From Geminocystis sp. NIES-3708 (GTDB lineage: Bacteria; Cyanobacteriota; Cyanobacteriia; Cyanobacteriales; Cyanobacteriaceae), in the NCBI RefSeq assembly GCF_001548095.1, contig NZ_AP014815.1, positions 3,037,656 to 3,101,655 of the forward strand: 64,000 nt of DNA, in the 5' to 3' direction. The notes under the pieces are model-generated. The model did no database searches. It saw only the letters and a list, made by a program, of their open reading frames with translations, and was not told where the DNA came from. Both the position numbers and the translations under genes were made by a program. This document shows, one piece after another, positions 37,051 through 47,014 of the stretch (its first letter is position 1; each line of letters starts with the position of its first letter).

Positions 37051-37791
37051 ATGAATCCTAGTTTACAAGTGGGTAAAATTGTTATTACTCCTGAAAATAT
37101 TTTTCCTTTGTTGGCAGAAAAACAAATGATCGCCCCCTTAGCCAGAGAAATTATTTTAGATCAAGCCGTTGCTAATATAGAGTGTACCTCAGAAGAAACC
37201 ATGATGGCGGAACAACAATTTTTTATGCAAATGCAAATGAATCCTAATGAACCGCAACAGTTACAAACATGGTTAGAAAGAAATTATTTAACAAGAGAAC
37301 AATTACAGCAAAGAATTTTAAGGGGTATTAAGCTAGAAAAATATAAGCAACAAACCTGGAGTAATGATTTAGAATCTTATTATTTAAAAAGAAAAAGACA
37401 ATTAGATAAAATAATTTATTCTTTGATTAGGACAAAAAATCCCGGACAAGCTCAAGAATTATATTTTCGGATTAGTGAAGGAGAAAAAGAATTTGCTGAG
37501 TTAGCTAGACAACATTCTCAAGGTGCAGAGTCAGAAACGGGAGGATTAATTGGTCCTGTGGAGTTAACTGTACCTCATCCTGAAATAGCTCAAAAATTAA
37601 TGACATCCCAGCCCGGACAAGTTTTACCACCGACTAGAATCGGAGAATGGATTGTCATTTTAAGGTTAGAAAAATATTTAGCCGCTCAATTAGACCAAAA
37701 TATGAAGCGCAGATTATTAGATGAATTATTCAACACATGGTTAAATGAAAGCATACAAAAAGAAGTACAATTCCAACTTCAGGGAGAATAA
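37051..37791 (+). CDS. Parvulin-type peptidyl-prolyl isomerase
   Basis: The 246-residue protein has a helical N-terminal chaperone part (SurA-like, about 1-115) and a parvulin PpiC domain (about 130-215; EKEFAELARQHSQGAESETGGLIGPVEL and PGQVLPPTRIGEWIVILRLE). There is no signal peptide, so it is probably cytoplasmic or membrane attached. It is the first gene of a rightward block with an ABC exporter and an HlyD protein, and it may help fold or present the secreted substrate. Confidence 0.85.
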   Translation: MNPSLQVGKIVITPENIFPLLAEKQMIAPLAREIILDQAVANIECTSEETMMAEQQFFMQMQMNPNEPQQLQTWLERNYLTREQLQQRILRGIKLEKYKQQTWSNDLESYYLKRKRQLDKIIYSLIRTKNPGQAQELYFRISEGEKEFAELARQHSQGAESETGGLIGPVELTVPHPEIAQKLMTSQPGQVLPPTRIGEWIVILRLEKYLAAQLDQNMKRRLLDELFNTWLNESIQKEVQFQLQGE

Positions 37792-37938
37792 AAAAATTAT
37801 TAGAGCGTTAATTGTTAATATTTATTTATCTTATTTTCTTTTTAGGTTTAAAACTGCCGCTAACTATATCTAAAAATCTAAAAATCATTTATCTAAATAA
37901 CGATAAAAATTACTTAAATTTCTGAACAATTATTAATC

Positions 37939-40900
37939 ATGGTATATACAGTTAGTTCTGTAGGAGAATTTCTTTCTACAGTTACACCGTTTAAACAATT
38001 ATCACAAAATACTATTCAAGAAATATCTCAGCATTTTCAACCTTTAAAATATGAAATGGGACAGATTATGCTTATTAAGGAGAAAATACCTCCTTATATT
38101 GCTATTATTTATGAGGGACAAGCTCGTTGCATCGCTTATGATCCTCGTAATACTCTTCCTATTAGTTTACAACTTCTGAGTAATGGTAATGTTATTGGCT
38201 GGGAGGGTTTAATTCGAGGTATTCCTTGTGAAACGGCGATCGCATCTACAGAAGTAATCGCTTTGACTTTAGATCGAGAAAAATTTTTAGAATTAGTCAA
38301 CAAACATCCATCTATCAAAGAATATTATCAAAATCAGGCTGGTTTAATCGAAGTCTTTGATTCCTTGGGTTATCAACTTACCCATCGTGCTACAGGAGAA
38401 GGTAATCTGAAAGAATTAGCAAGAGAAACCATTGAAAAAGCAAAAGTATATAATTTATCTTCAGGGAAAGAAAAAGAACTTCCTCCTCCACCAGAAAATC
38501 AAGTATGGGTACTCAGTAGCGGTACAATTAAAAATATTGAAGTGGGTTCAGCAATTCCTTTAAACACGAAACTAACTCTTGACACTGATTGTCGTTTTAT
38601 TTCTATAGAGTTACCTGATCATCGCAAATTACACAAACCTAATCATACTAATAATATTCAACAAGATGATATAGAAGATGTTTGGGCTGAAGATTCTTCC
38701 ACTAACACAGATAATGAAACCCCCAGTATTACTCCATCGATATTGATGGATAATCAAGATATTCCTATTGCAGATCCTAGCATTTTACAAAAACAACCAA
38801 ATACTCTACGTATAGAAAGTAAAAAACCCCTCAAAAAATATCCTTTTTATGGTGGTAAAACTGAAGCAGACGTTGGTATTGCCTGTATGCGGATGTTAAG
38901 TAAACATTATAAGATTCCTTACCGTGGTGAAGTATTAGTTCGGATTATCAGAGAACAAGTCCAAAGAAGTGGACGTTTATCCCTTGATATTTGTGGTGCT
39001 ATCACAGAACTAATTGGTTTAAATGCTCAATTAATAGGTGTACCTGCTGGAGCGTTTGGACGCTTAGAAGGACCTTTTTTAACGAAATTATCAGATTCTC
39101 TAGTGGTTATCTATGCTACCAGTGATAAGACTATTATTGTAGCAGATCCTACTCTTTCGGGGGTAAAAGAATATAAAACCAACGATTTTCTGGAAATTTG
39201 GGGACAAGAAGGTAAAGTTTTACTGCTCCAACAAACTAAAGAAACTCCTCAAGAAAAATTTGGTTTAAGTTGGTTTGTACCTTCTTTAATTAAATATAAA
39301 TGGAGCTTAATAGAAGTATTTATTGCTTCTTTTTTCGTGCAACTTTTTGCCCTTGCCAATCCTTTGATGATTCAAATTATCATTGATAAAGTTATTGTGC
39401 AAAATAGCCCTGATACTCTTCAAGTGTTAGGGATCTTTTTAGTTGTATTAGCAGTCTTTGAAGCTATTTTAAGCACTTTGCGGACATATTCCTTTGTGGA
39501 TACAACTAACCGCATTGACATGAGTTTAGGATCTGATATTATTGATCACCTTTTAAGATTACCCTTAAGGTACTTTGAAAAACGTCCTGTGGGAGAAATT
39601 TCTACCCGTATAAACGAGTTAGAAAATATTAGATCATTTTTGACAGGAACGGCTTTAACAGTAGTCTTAGATGCAATTTTCTCGGTTATTTATATTGCGG
39701 TTATGTTTGTTTATAGCCCATTATTAACCTTTGTGGCATTAGGTATTATTCCTATTTTTGTACTTTTAACTCTAGTGTTTTCTCCTTTGATTCGTCGTCA
39801 ATTACGAGCAAAAGCTGAACGTAATGCCGAAACCCAATCCCATTTAGTGGAAATTATGTCAGGGATTCAAACGGTAAAAGCTCAAAATATTGAATTAAGA
39901 TCTCGTTGGGAATGGCAAGAACGTTATGCTAAATATGTTGGTACAGGTTTTAAAACTGTTATCACTCAAACTTTAGCAGGTTCGGCTAGTAATTTCCTCA
40001 ATAAGTTATCACAACTTCTAGTATTATGGGTCGGAGCTTCTTTAGTACTACAAGGAGATTTAACATTAGGACAATTAATTGCTTTCCGTATTATTTCTGG
40101 CTATGTAACTTCACCCATTTTACGTCTTGCTCAATTATGGCAAAACTTCCAGCAAACAGCTTTATCTCTCGAACGTTTAGCGGATATTGTGGATCACCCT
40201 CAAGAAGCGGAAGAAGATCGTGATAATATTCCGATGCCTTTAATTGAAGGTGCTTTGAAATATGATAATGTTTGTTTTCGTTTTAAACCTCATGGTCCTT
40301 TACAGTTAAATAACGTCAGTATCGATTTTCCTGCTGGTACGTTCGTTGGTATTGTGGGAGAAAGTGGAGCAGGTAAAAGTACTATGACGAAGCTGGTTTC
40401 TCGACTCTATGAGCCTGAATCTGGACGTATTTTAATTGATGGTTATGATGTTAACCGAGTAGAACTCTACTCCTTGCGAAGACAAATAGGAGTAGTTCCC
40501 CAAGAGAGTTTGTTGTTTGACGGTACAGTATTAGAAAATATTGCTTTAACAAATCCTGATGCTACCACGGAAGAAATTATCAAAGCGGCTCAAATAGCTG
40601 TTGCTCACGATTTTATTATGAATTTACCTAACGGTTATAACACTAGAGTTGGGGAAAGAGGTGCTGGTTTATCTGGTGGACAAAGACAACGGATTGCCAT
40701 TGCTCGTTCTGTCTTACAAAATCCGAGAATGTTAATCTTAGATGAAGCAACCAGTGCGTTAGATTACAATACGGAAGCTCAAGTATGTCAAAACTTAATT
40801 CATGCTTTTCATGATCGCACAGTTTTATTTATTACCCATCGTTTAGGTACTATTCAAAATGCAGATATTATTGTAGTTATGGATGCTGGATCTATTGTAG

Positions 40901-40986
40901 AAACAGGAAAACATTCTGAATTAATGGCGATGACAGGGCGTTATTTTTATCTTTATCAACAACAACAAAAATCTAATAATAATTAG
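37939..40986 (+). CDS. Type I secretion ABC exporter with cNMP-binding-like and degenerate C39 domains
   Basis: The 1015-residue protein has a cyclic-nucleotide-binding-like domain (about 15-140), a C39-like domain (about 300-435), a six-helix exporter domain (about 455-735) and an ABC ATPase (about 770-1005; GESGAGKST, LSGGQRQR, MLILDEATSALD). The C39 catalytic Cys is replaced by Val (EADVGIAC, V312), and no matching catalytic His is seen. It therefore cannot cleave double-glycine leaders and should act like HlyB. It is flanked by parvulin and HlyD genes. Confidence 0.9.
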   Translation: MVYTVSSVGEFLSTVTPFKQLSQNTIQEISQHFQPLKYEMGQIMLIKEKIPPYIAIIYEGQARCIAYDPRNTLPISLQLLSNGNVIGWEGLIRGIPCETAIASTEVIALTLDREKFLELVNKHPSIKEYYQNQAGLIEVFDSLGYQLTHRATGEGNLKELARETIEKAKVYNLSSGKEKELPPPPENQVWVLSSGTIKNIEVGSAIPLNTKLTLDTDCRFISIELPDHRKLHKPNHTNNIQQDDIEDVWAEDSSTNTDNETPSITPSILMDNQDIPIADPSILQKQPNTLRIESKKPLKKYPFYGGKTEADVGIACMRMLSKHYKIPYRGEVLVRIIREQVQRSGRLSLDICGAITELIGLNAQLIGVPAGAFGRLEGPFLTKLSDSLVVIYATSDKTIIVADPTLSGVKEYKTNDFLEIWGQEGKVLLLQQTKETPQEKFGLSWFVPSLIKYKWSLIEVFIASFFVQLFALANPLMIQIIIDKVIVQNSPDTLQVLGIFLVVLAVFEAILSTLRTYSFVDTTNRIDMSLGSDIIDHLLRLPLRYFEKRPVGEISTRINELENIRSFLTGTALTVVLDAIFSVIYIAVMFVYSPLLTFVALGIIPIFVLLTLVFSPLIRRQLRAKAERNAETQSHLVEIMSGIQTVKAQNIELRSRWEWQERYAKYVGTGFKTVITQTLAGSASNFLNKLSQLLVLWVGASLVLQGDLTLGQLIAFRIISGYVTSPILRLAQLWQNFQQTALSLERLADIVDHPQEAEEDRDNIPMPLIEGALKYDNVCFRFKPHGPLQLNNVSIDFPAGTFVGIVGESGAGKSTMTKLVSRLYEPESGRILIDGYDVNRVELYSLRRQIGVVPQESLLFDGTVLENIALTNPDATTEEIIKAAQIAVAHDFIMNLPNGYNTRVGERGAGLSGGQRQRIAIARSVLQNPRMLILDEATSALDYNTEAQVCQNLIHAFHDRTVLFITHRLGTIQNADIIVVMDAGSIVETGKHSELMAMTGRYFYLYQQQQKSNNN

Positions 40987-41013
40987 AAATGAATAATTAA
41001 GAATCATCAATGA

Positions 41014-41055
41014 CAATTATCAATTATCAATTATCAATTATTAATTATTAATTAT
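41014..41055. repeat. Six phased heptamers, CAATTAT then TAATTAT
   Basis: CAATTAT is repeated four times, then TAATTAT twice, between the exporter and HlyD genes. It ends just before the HlyD start region. Confidence 0.85.
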
Positions 41056-41063
41056 TACTGATC

Positions 41064-42797
41064 ATGAATAACGGTAACGGCAAGAATTATATAAAAACAG
41101 ATACTTTGTTACAGGGAAATTCAACGGATTCAGAGGTTATAAATCAAACGGAGGAATCGAAAATTAATCTTGATACTTCCGATTTTGAAAAAGATGTTAT
41201 TCTCAAACAATCTCCCATTTGGTCAAGGACAATGGCATGGAGTATTATGGGAGTCACAACTTTTGCTGTGGCTTGGGCTTATTTTGCTACGATAGAACAA
41301 GTTATAACCGCCAGAGGACAATTAAAGCCAAAAACTACCGTTCAAGAAATCCAAGCCCCCTTAAGTGGAGTGGTAAGACAAGTTAATGTAAAAGACGGGG
41401 AACATATCAAGAAAGGAGATTCGCTGTTAATTTTTGATTCTGAGGCAACTGAAGCACAATTACAATCTCTTGAGGATATCAGAAATTCTCTAGTTCAAGA
41501 AAATAAATTTTATCGTACTTTAATTAATTCTTCCTTAAATCCCACAGAAGTTCAAGAAGCTATTCGACAATTAAAACTTCCTCCAGAAATAGAAGCTTTA
41601 GCTTTAAATAGATCTCAATTAGTAGCAGAAAATCAATTATATCAAATACAACTATCTGAAGGTACAAGCAGTATTACAGAACTTAAGCCTGAACAATTAG
41701 CAAGATTAGAAGCGGCTTTTGCTGAGTTAAATTCTCGTTCTGGTGCTGCAAAATTACAATCTCAGCAATTAGAAAAACAACTAACTCAAACAGAAGTTAA
41801 ATTAGCCGATGCTAAAAAACAAGTGGCAAATGATCGCAAAGTTTTAATGGAAATTAAAAATCGTAATGAAAAATCAATCATTGAAGCGGAAGAAAGTTTG
41901 AAAATTGATCAACAAATTCTTGATAATATTACACCTTTATCGGAAGAAGGTGCTCTTGCAACTATTCAAATTGAGCGACAAAAACAACAGGTACAAGATA
42001 GAAGGAGAGATTTAGTTGATCGCAAAGCTAATGGTAAAATTGAGTTTGAAAATCAAAAACAACAAGTAGAAACTCGTTTAGCGGAAATTAAACAATTAGA
42101 AGAAGAAAAAGCTCGTTTACGTCTAAATATCAATCAGGCAGAAGAACAATTTAAAAATACCCTTGCTATTACTGAAAAAGATGTTCGTGATCGTATAGCA
42201 GTAAATAGTCAAAGAATTGCAGAATTAGATAGTCAAATTAATAAAGTTATTGTTGATAATGAGAAACGTATTGCTGAAACAAATAGTCAAATTAGTAGTG
42301 CGAAACAAACCATTAAATATCAAGAACTAAAAGCACCTGTGTCTGGTGTGGTATTCGATTTACAAGCGGGTCCTGGATTTGTACCGAAAACAGGACAGTC
42401 AGAAGCATTACTAAAAATTGTACCAGATCCCGGTCCTGATAATCCTTTAATAGCAGAAGTTTATGTTACTAATCAAGATATAGGTTTTGTACAAGTAGGA
42501 CAAGATAGTGATGTCAGAATAGACTCTTTTCCTTATAGTGAATTCGGAGATATAAAAGGTAAGGTTTCTTTTGTTGGCTCGGATTCCCTAGAGCCTGATC
42601 CTGTTTATAATTTTTATCGTTTCCCTGTAAAAATAGAACTCAATGCCCAAGAATTACTTATTCGAGGTGAGCCTGTTATTTTACAATCAGGTATGTCAGT
42701 AAGTGTCAACATTAAAGTAAAAGAAAATCGCACGGTATTGAGTATTTTTACAGAATTATTCACCAAGAAAGTAGAAACTCTCAAACAAGTACGTTAA
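41064..42797 (+). CDS. HlyD-family membrane fusion protein
   Basis: The 577-residue adaptor has a cytoplasmic tail (about 1-50), one membrane helix (about 55-75), a lipoyl/barrel-sandwich half (PLSGVVRQVNVKDGEHIKKG), a long coiled coil (about 130-420) and the second half (APVSGVVFDLQ, AEVYVTNQDIGFVQVGQD). This is the HlyD architecture linking an inner-membrane ABC exporter to a TolC channel. Its long hairpin suits a long periplasmic crossing. It lies 77 bases after the exporter, in one operon-like block. No substrate gene is in view. Confidence 0.92.
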   Translation: MNNGNGKNYIKTDTLLQGNSTDSEVINQTEESKINLDTSDFEKDVILKQSPIWSRTMAWSIMGVTTFAVAWAYFATIEQVITARGQLKPKTTVQEIQAPLSGVVRQVNVKDGEHIKKGDSLLIFDSEATEAQLQSLEDIRNSLVQENKFYRTLINSSLNPTEVQEAIRQLKLPPEIEALALNRSQLVAENQLYQIQLSEGTSSITELKPEQLARLEAAFAELNSRSGAAKLQSQQLEKQLTQTEVKLADAKKQVANDRKVLMEIKNRNEKSIIEAEESLKIDQQILDNITPLSEEGALATIQIERQKQQVQDRRRDLVDRKANGKIEFENQKQQVETRLAEIKQLEEEKARLRLNINQAEEQFKNTLAITEKDVRDRIAVNSQRIAELDSQINKVIVDNEKRIAETNSQISSAKQTIKYQELKAPVSGVVFDLQAGPGFVPKTGQSEALLKIVPDPGPDNPLIAEVYVTNQDIGFVQVGQDSDVRIDSFPYSEFGDIKGKVSFVGSDSLEPDPVYNFYRFPVKIELNAQELLIRGEPVILQSGMSVSVNIKVKENRTVLSIFTELFTKKVETLKQVR

Positions 42798-42829
42798 CAA
42801 TTAATAATTAGCAATTAACAATTACATAA

Positions 42830-43468
42830 CTACATTTTTAAAGTTAAAGCTATTTTTTCGGCAATACCTTGAATCCAATATTCATCTTGTTTGCTATAGC
42901 TACGGGGAATATTTGTAGCTATAATCATTGCACCTTGATCATTTAGTGGTAAACAAATTAATCCTTGAATATTTTCAGGTAAATAGTCAAATTCAACTTT
43001 ACCCGGATAATGTTTTAAATCTACTAAATAAACTGGTTTTTTGGTGGTCATTACTCTTTGTAAAATAGTTCCGGGATTAATAGTTTTAGAATAACCTAAG
43101 ATTCCTCGACGTAATAATATTTGATTTTGATAATAAATAATTATAGATTTAGACACCGTATTATTAAGAATAAGATGACTTGCCCATGCTAATTCTGTTT
43201 TGATATTTACTGGTAAATTATTCGCAAATTCTATTGTTTCTTCCCCTATTAAAGTAACGCTTTGAGGAGGCACTGATTCGATTTGCCTTAGTAAAATACT
43301 AACTAATAATAACATGGCACAAAGAATTACTCCAAGAGCATCAGAACGAGCTTGGGAATCTAAAACTGTGGGAGTGGTTAAGCGATTAATCATCAGCAAA
43401 AATCCCCCTAAAATACCTGCTATTAAGGGTAAATTTTTTACTAATTGATTTTCTTCTTTTTGAGGCAT
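42830..43468 (-). CDS. Complex C cofactor assembly protein, CCB2/CCB4 type
   Basis: The 212-residue protein has two N-terminal membrane helices (about 13-35 and 45-60) and a GAF-like soluble domain (about 70-210). It resembles the cyanobacterial complex C assembly subunit B, whose plant relatives CCB2 and CCB4 help attach haem c(i) to cytochrome b6. Matching features are the paired helices (LPLIAGILGGFLLMINRL) and the closing ATNIPRSYSKQDEYWIQGIA. It lies downstream of rpaB on the same strand. Confidence 0.72.
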   Translation of the reverse strand: MPQKEENQLVKNLPLIAGILGGFLLMINRLTTPTVLDSQARSDALGVILCAMLLLVSILLRQIESVPPQSVTLIGEETIEFANNLPVNIKTELAWASHLILNNTVSKSIIIYYQNQILLRRGILGYSKTINPGTILQRVMTTKKPVYLVDLKHYPGKVEFDYLPENIQGLICLPLNDQGAMIIATNIPRSYSKQDEYWIQGIAEKIALTLKM

Positions 43469-43599
43469 TTTTTATCAGCAATTTTTAAGATAGTTTGGTG
43501 AGTATTACCCAAAATTTTAAAATATATAATATTTAATTATTAATTACTCTGAATATATTAATTACTATAGATGAGGTGTTAATTGTTAATTGTGCATTA

Positions 43600-44346
43600 T
43601 TAATTAATATTATTAGCTCTTTTTTCTCCGGGTTCTAAAATTCTTTGAAATAAGTAACCTGTACCTCTAGCTGTTAAAATTAATTCAGGATTACTAGGAT
43701 CTTCTTCTAATTTTGCTCTTAAACGAGACACATGAACATCTACAACTCTAGTATCAACATGACGCTCTGGAGTATACCCCCATACCTCTTGTAGTATTTC
43801 TGAGCGAGAAAAGGGTTCACCAGATTTACTGACGAGTAATTCTAAGAGACTAAATTCCATACCTGTTAAGCGAATACGTTGATCTCCTTTATATACTTGA
43901 CGTTTATTGGTGTCAATTCTAATGGCATTAATTGATATTACTCCAGAACTAGGAATTCCTGCTACTCCTGTTTTATCAATTCTTCTTAATACTGAACGAA
44001 TACGAGCTTCTAATTCTTTAGGAGAAAAAGGTTTAACTACATAATCATCTGCACCCAATTCTAAGCCTGTAATGCGATCGGCAACATCTCCTAAGGCAGT
44101 TAACATAATGATGGGTATATCAGATTCTTTTCGTAATTCTTGACAAACTCCATAACCATCTAATTTAGGCATCATGACATCTAACACGACTAAATCAGGT
44201 TGAGTTGCATGAAATGTGGCAATGGCATCTTCTCCGTCGGCTGCAGTGACAACATCATAACCAATCATGGATAAACGGGTTTCTAAAATACGACGAATAC
44301 TAGCTTCATCATCTACTACTAAGATTTTTTCTTTATGAGTTTCCAA
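43600..44346 (-). CDS. rpaB: Response regulator RpaB (Ycf27)
   Basis: RpaB is the essential OmpR-type regulator of light-stress genes in cyanobacteria, binding HLR1 sites. The receiver has D56 (VVLDVMMPKLDGYG) and VVKPFSPKEL, and the DNA-binding domain SSEILQEVWGYTPERHVDTRVVDVHVSRLR. I start at TTG 44346: AGGAG lies 7 bases upstream and the following ETHKEKILVVDDE matches the known N-terminus. The ATG at 44382 would add twelve basic residues. HLR1-like sites lie near glgA and crtR. Confidence 0.93.
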   Translation of the reverse strand: METHKEKILVVDDEASIRRILETRLSMIGYDVVTAADGEDAIATFHATQPDLVVLDVMMPKLDGYGVCQELRKESDIPIIMLTALGDVADRITGLELGADDYVVKPFSPKELEARIRSVLRRIDKTGVAGIPSSGVISINAIRIDTNKRQVYKGDQRIRLTGMEFSLLELLVSKSGEPFSRSEILQEVWGYTPERHVDTRVVDVHVSRLRAKLEEDPSNPELILTARGTGYLFQRILEPGEKRANNIN

Positions 44347-44671
44347 TTTTTTTCTCCTATAAGTAAGTGCATTCTTATACATTAGTAAAATCTAGTTTAT
44401 CCCAATTTGAAACTATCCTACATAACCTAATTACGATTAAAAAATTAAATTATTAATAGAGGTAAAAAAAAGAAAAATAAATGGACGAGTGAACAAAGAA
44501 GATAAATTTTGAAAGAATGAGATTATTAATAAACTTCTTGTTCATCTTGATAAAACTGTTTATTATTTACTAAAACAAAGATAAAAGTTTACAAAACTTT
44601 ACCTCAAGAGCAAAATATTGTAAACTACCACAAGAAAATAATTTATTTAAAGGAAGGAGCGAACAAAAGCA
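44347..44671. other. 325-base promoter gap between divergent rpaB and crtR
   Basis: The gap is AT-rich and has no credible reading frame. It holds an HLR1-like element at 44588-44605 on the crtR side and the rpaB Shine-Dalgarno at its left end. Confidence 0.6.
44588..44605 (+). promoter_or_regulatory. HLR1-like element upstream of crtR
   Basis: TTTACAAA-AC-TTTACCTC matches the first half of HLR1 exactly; the second half has C for A in TTTACA and a final C. It ends 67 bases before the crtR start. Confidence 0.45.
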
Positions 44672-45553
44672 ATGCAGTCGGTTTCACCTGTGTTGACATC
44701 CGTACCAAGGGAGTATCTCAAAGCACCGGGAGGATTAAATCCCAATGTGTTAATGTTTATTACTGCTATTTTATTAATAACTATCTCTACCTGCGGTTAC
44801 TTTTTATGGAGTTGGAGAGATTGGATTTGTTTTTCTGCTAACGTTTTAGCTTTACATATGTCTGGTACTGTTATTCATGATGCTTCTCATAATAGCGCCC
44901 ATAGCAATCGTATTATCAATTCTATTCTTGGTCATGGTAGTGCTTTAATGTTAGGTTTTGCATTTCCTGTATTTACTAGAGTACATTTGCAACATCATGC
45001 CCATGTTAACGATCCTGAAAATGATCCAGATCACTTTGTTTCTACGGGTGGACCTTTATGGATGATTGCCGCTAGATTTTTCTATCATGAGATATTTTTC
45101 TTCAAAAGGAAATTATGGCGTAAATATGAGCTTTTAGAGTGGTTTCTGAGTCGTTTATTTCTGTTTACTGTGGTGTTTTTAGGTATTCACTATGGCTTTA
45201 TCGGTTATGTCATGAATTTCTGGTTTGTACCAGCTTTAGTGGTGGGAATTGCTTTAGGTTTATTTTTTGATTATTTACCTCATCGCCCTTTTAAAGATCG
45301 TGATCGCTGGAAAAATGCGAGAGTTTATCCCGGTAGAATTTTAAACATCTTAATTTTAGGACAAAACTACCATTTAGTGCATCATTTATGGCCTTCAATT
45401 CCTTGGTATAAATATCAACCAGCTTATTATGCTACTAAATCATTATTGGATGAGAAAGGTTGTGATCAATCCTTAGATTTATTAAAGGGTAAGAATTTTT
45501 GGAGTTTTATGTATGATTTATTTTTAGGTATAAGATTCCATGAAAAACATTAA
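44672..45553 (+). CDS. crtR: Beta-carotene hydroxylase
   Basis: CrtR adds hydroxyl groups to beta-carotene to make zeaxanthin, using a membrane di-iron centre. The 293-residue protein has the His boxes HDASH (with NSAHSN), HLQHHAH and HLVHHLW, and several membrane helices, as in fatty-acid-desaturase-like enzymes. GGAAGGAGC lies just before the ATG. Its promoter region faces rpaB and contains an HLR1-like element, consistent with light control. Confidence 0.95.
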   Translation: MQSVSPVLTSVPREYLKAPGGLNPNVLMFITAILLITISTCGYFLWSWRDWICFSANVLALHMSGTVIHDASHNSAHSNRIINSILGHGSALMLGFAFPVFTRVHLQHHAHVNDPENDPDHFVSTGGPLWMIAARFFYHEIFFFKRKLWRKYELLEWFLSRLFLFTVVFLGIHYGFIGYVMNFWFVPALVVGIALGLFFDYLPHRPFKDRDRWKNARVYPGRILNILILGQNYHLVHHLWPSIPWYKYQPAYYATKSLLDEKGCDQSLDLLKGKNFWSFMYDLFLGIRFHEKH

Positions 45554-45640
45554 ACAATGAATAATTAACAATAAACAATTAACAATTTCATTAAAGTTTG
45601 AATCGTTTTCACATATTTCTAAAAATCTAATAAATCCATT

Positions 45641-46435
45641 TTAATTGACTGACTTATCTTCATCACTAATTTTCGGATTAACTAAGATGGGTTCACCAGT
45701 TTCAGGACATAATTCATACGTACCCTTTTCCAACCCGTGTTTAACCGCAACTCTTTCATCAAAAACAAAACATTCCCCTTCCCATAAACTCTCCTCTGAA
45801 GGGATTTCTTCTAAATATTTAAGAATACCTCCTTGAAGATGATAAACCTCTTTAAAACCTTTACTTAACATTAAAGCAGTAACTTTTTCGCAACGAATTC
45901 CCCCAGTACAAAATAAAGCAACTTTCTCATCTTTTTCTGGATTTAAATTACTGTCTATATAATCATTAAACTCTTTAAAAGAATTAATATGAGGATTTTC
46001 TGCTTTTTTAAATGTTCCAATTTTTACTTCATATTCATTGCGAGTATCAATAACTTTTACATCTGGTTGAGAAATTAATTTATTCCAATTTTTAGGTTTG
46101 ACATAAGTACCAACTTGAATATTAGGATCGGCTTCAGGAATGCCAAAAGTAATAATTTCAGGCTTTATTTTAACTTTCATTCTTTCAAAAGGGATACTTT
46201 CTACTATGGCATATTTAATTTCTAATAATTCATAGTTAAGAATTTTTTTTATCTTATTTATTACTATTTCGAGATCTTCTTTTTTTCCAACAATGTTAGC
46301 ATTAATACCTTCTTTTGCAATTAAAATTGTACCTTTAATCTGCTTTTCATTACACCATTGTAAAAATTCAGTCTGTAAATCCACAAGATTATCTAATACT
46401 AAAAACTGGTAAAAGGAAGCAAATGTAAAATTCAT
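45641..46435 (-). CDS. trhO: tRNA uridine(34) hydroxylase, rhodanese-like
   Basis: TrhO (YceA) hydroxylates U34 of certain tRNAs. The 264-residue protein has an N-terminal acylphosphatase-like part (KGTILIAKEGINANIVG) and a rhodanese domain with the active Cys in LFCTGGIRCEKVTALML. The C-terminus has the typical WEGECFVFDERVAVKHGLEKG. ATG 46435 is chosen over GTG 46456 because family members start at this point, though neither has a strong Shine-Dalgarno. It is convergent with crtR. Confidence 0.92.
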   Translation of the reverse strand: MNFTFASFYQFLVLDNLVDLQTEFLQWCNEKQIKGTILIAKEGINANIVGKKEDLEIVINKIKKILNYELLEIKYAIVESIPFERMKVKIKPEIITFGIPEADPNIQVGTYVKPKNWNKLISQPDVKVIDTRNEYEVKIGTFKKAENPHINSFKEFNDYIDSNLNPEKDEKVALFCTGGIRCEKVTALMLSKGFKEVYHLQGGILKYLEEIPSEESLWEGECFVFDERVAVKHGLEKGTYELCPETGEPILVNPKISDEDKSVN

Positions 46436-46520
46436 AAAACTTATTTTTATTTCCACTGAAAAAATATAGAAACACTATTCTATTATAATTAGTTTAATTA
46501 AGCAATTTATCTTCAATAAT

Positions 46521-46976
46521 ATGGCAACTTTAAAAATAGGCGATCATGCACCAAATTTTACACTATCTTCAGCCACTGGAGAAAATGTTAGTTTAAACGA
46601 CTTTCTCGGTAAAAAAGTAGTAGTTATCTATTTCTATCCTAAAGACGATACCCCCGGATGCACTGCTGAATCTTGTGCGTTTAGAGATAATTATGATGTC
46701 TTTACTGACGCTGGTGCTGAAGTTATCGGTATTAGCGGTGACTCCGTGGCATCTCATCAACAATTTGCTAGTAAATATCAATTACCATTCATTTTATTAA
46801 GCGATTCTCAAAACCAAGTCAGAAAATTGTTTGATGTTCCAGCAACTCTTTTTGTGTTACCCGGTAGAGTTACTTACGTTATCGATAAAAAAGGTATTGT
46901 GCGGCATATTTTTAATTCCATGTTAGATTTTCAAGCCCACGTAGATGAAGCTATAAAAACTATTCAAGCACTTTAG
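46521..46976 (+). CDS. bcp: Peroxiredoxin Q/BCP
   Basis: The 151-residue thiol peroxidase reduces hydrogen peroxide and organic hydroperoxides. It contains the PxxxTPGCTxxxC motif (DDTPGCTAESCAFRD) with peroxidatic Cys and a resolving Cys five residues on, the PrxQ pattern. It depends on thioredoxin, possibly the one encoded at 18598-18936 or another. It is divergent from trhO, with an 85-base gap. Confidence 0.95.
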   Translation: MATLKIGDHAPNFTLSSATGENVSLNDFLGKKVVVIYFYPKDDTPGCTAESCAFRDNYDVFTDAGAEVIGISGDSVASHQQFASKYQLPFILLSDSQNQVRKLFDVPATLFVLPGRVTYVIDKKGIVRHIFNSMLDFQAHVDEAIKTIQAL

Positions 46977-47014
46977 GTTAAATTCAGATCGGGGAAAAAA
47001 ACAAAAAGAAAATC

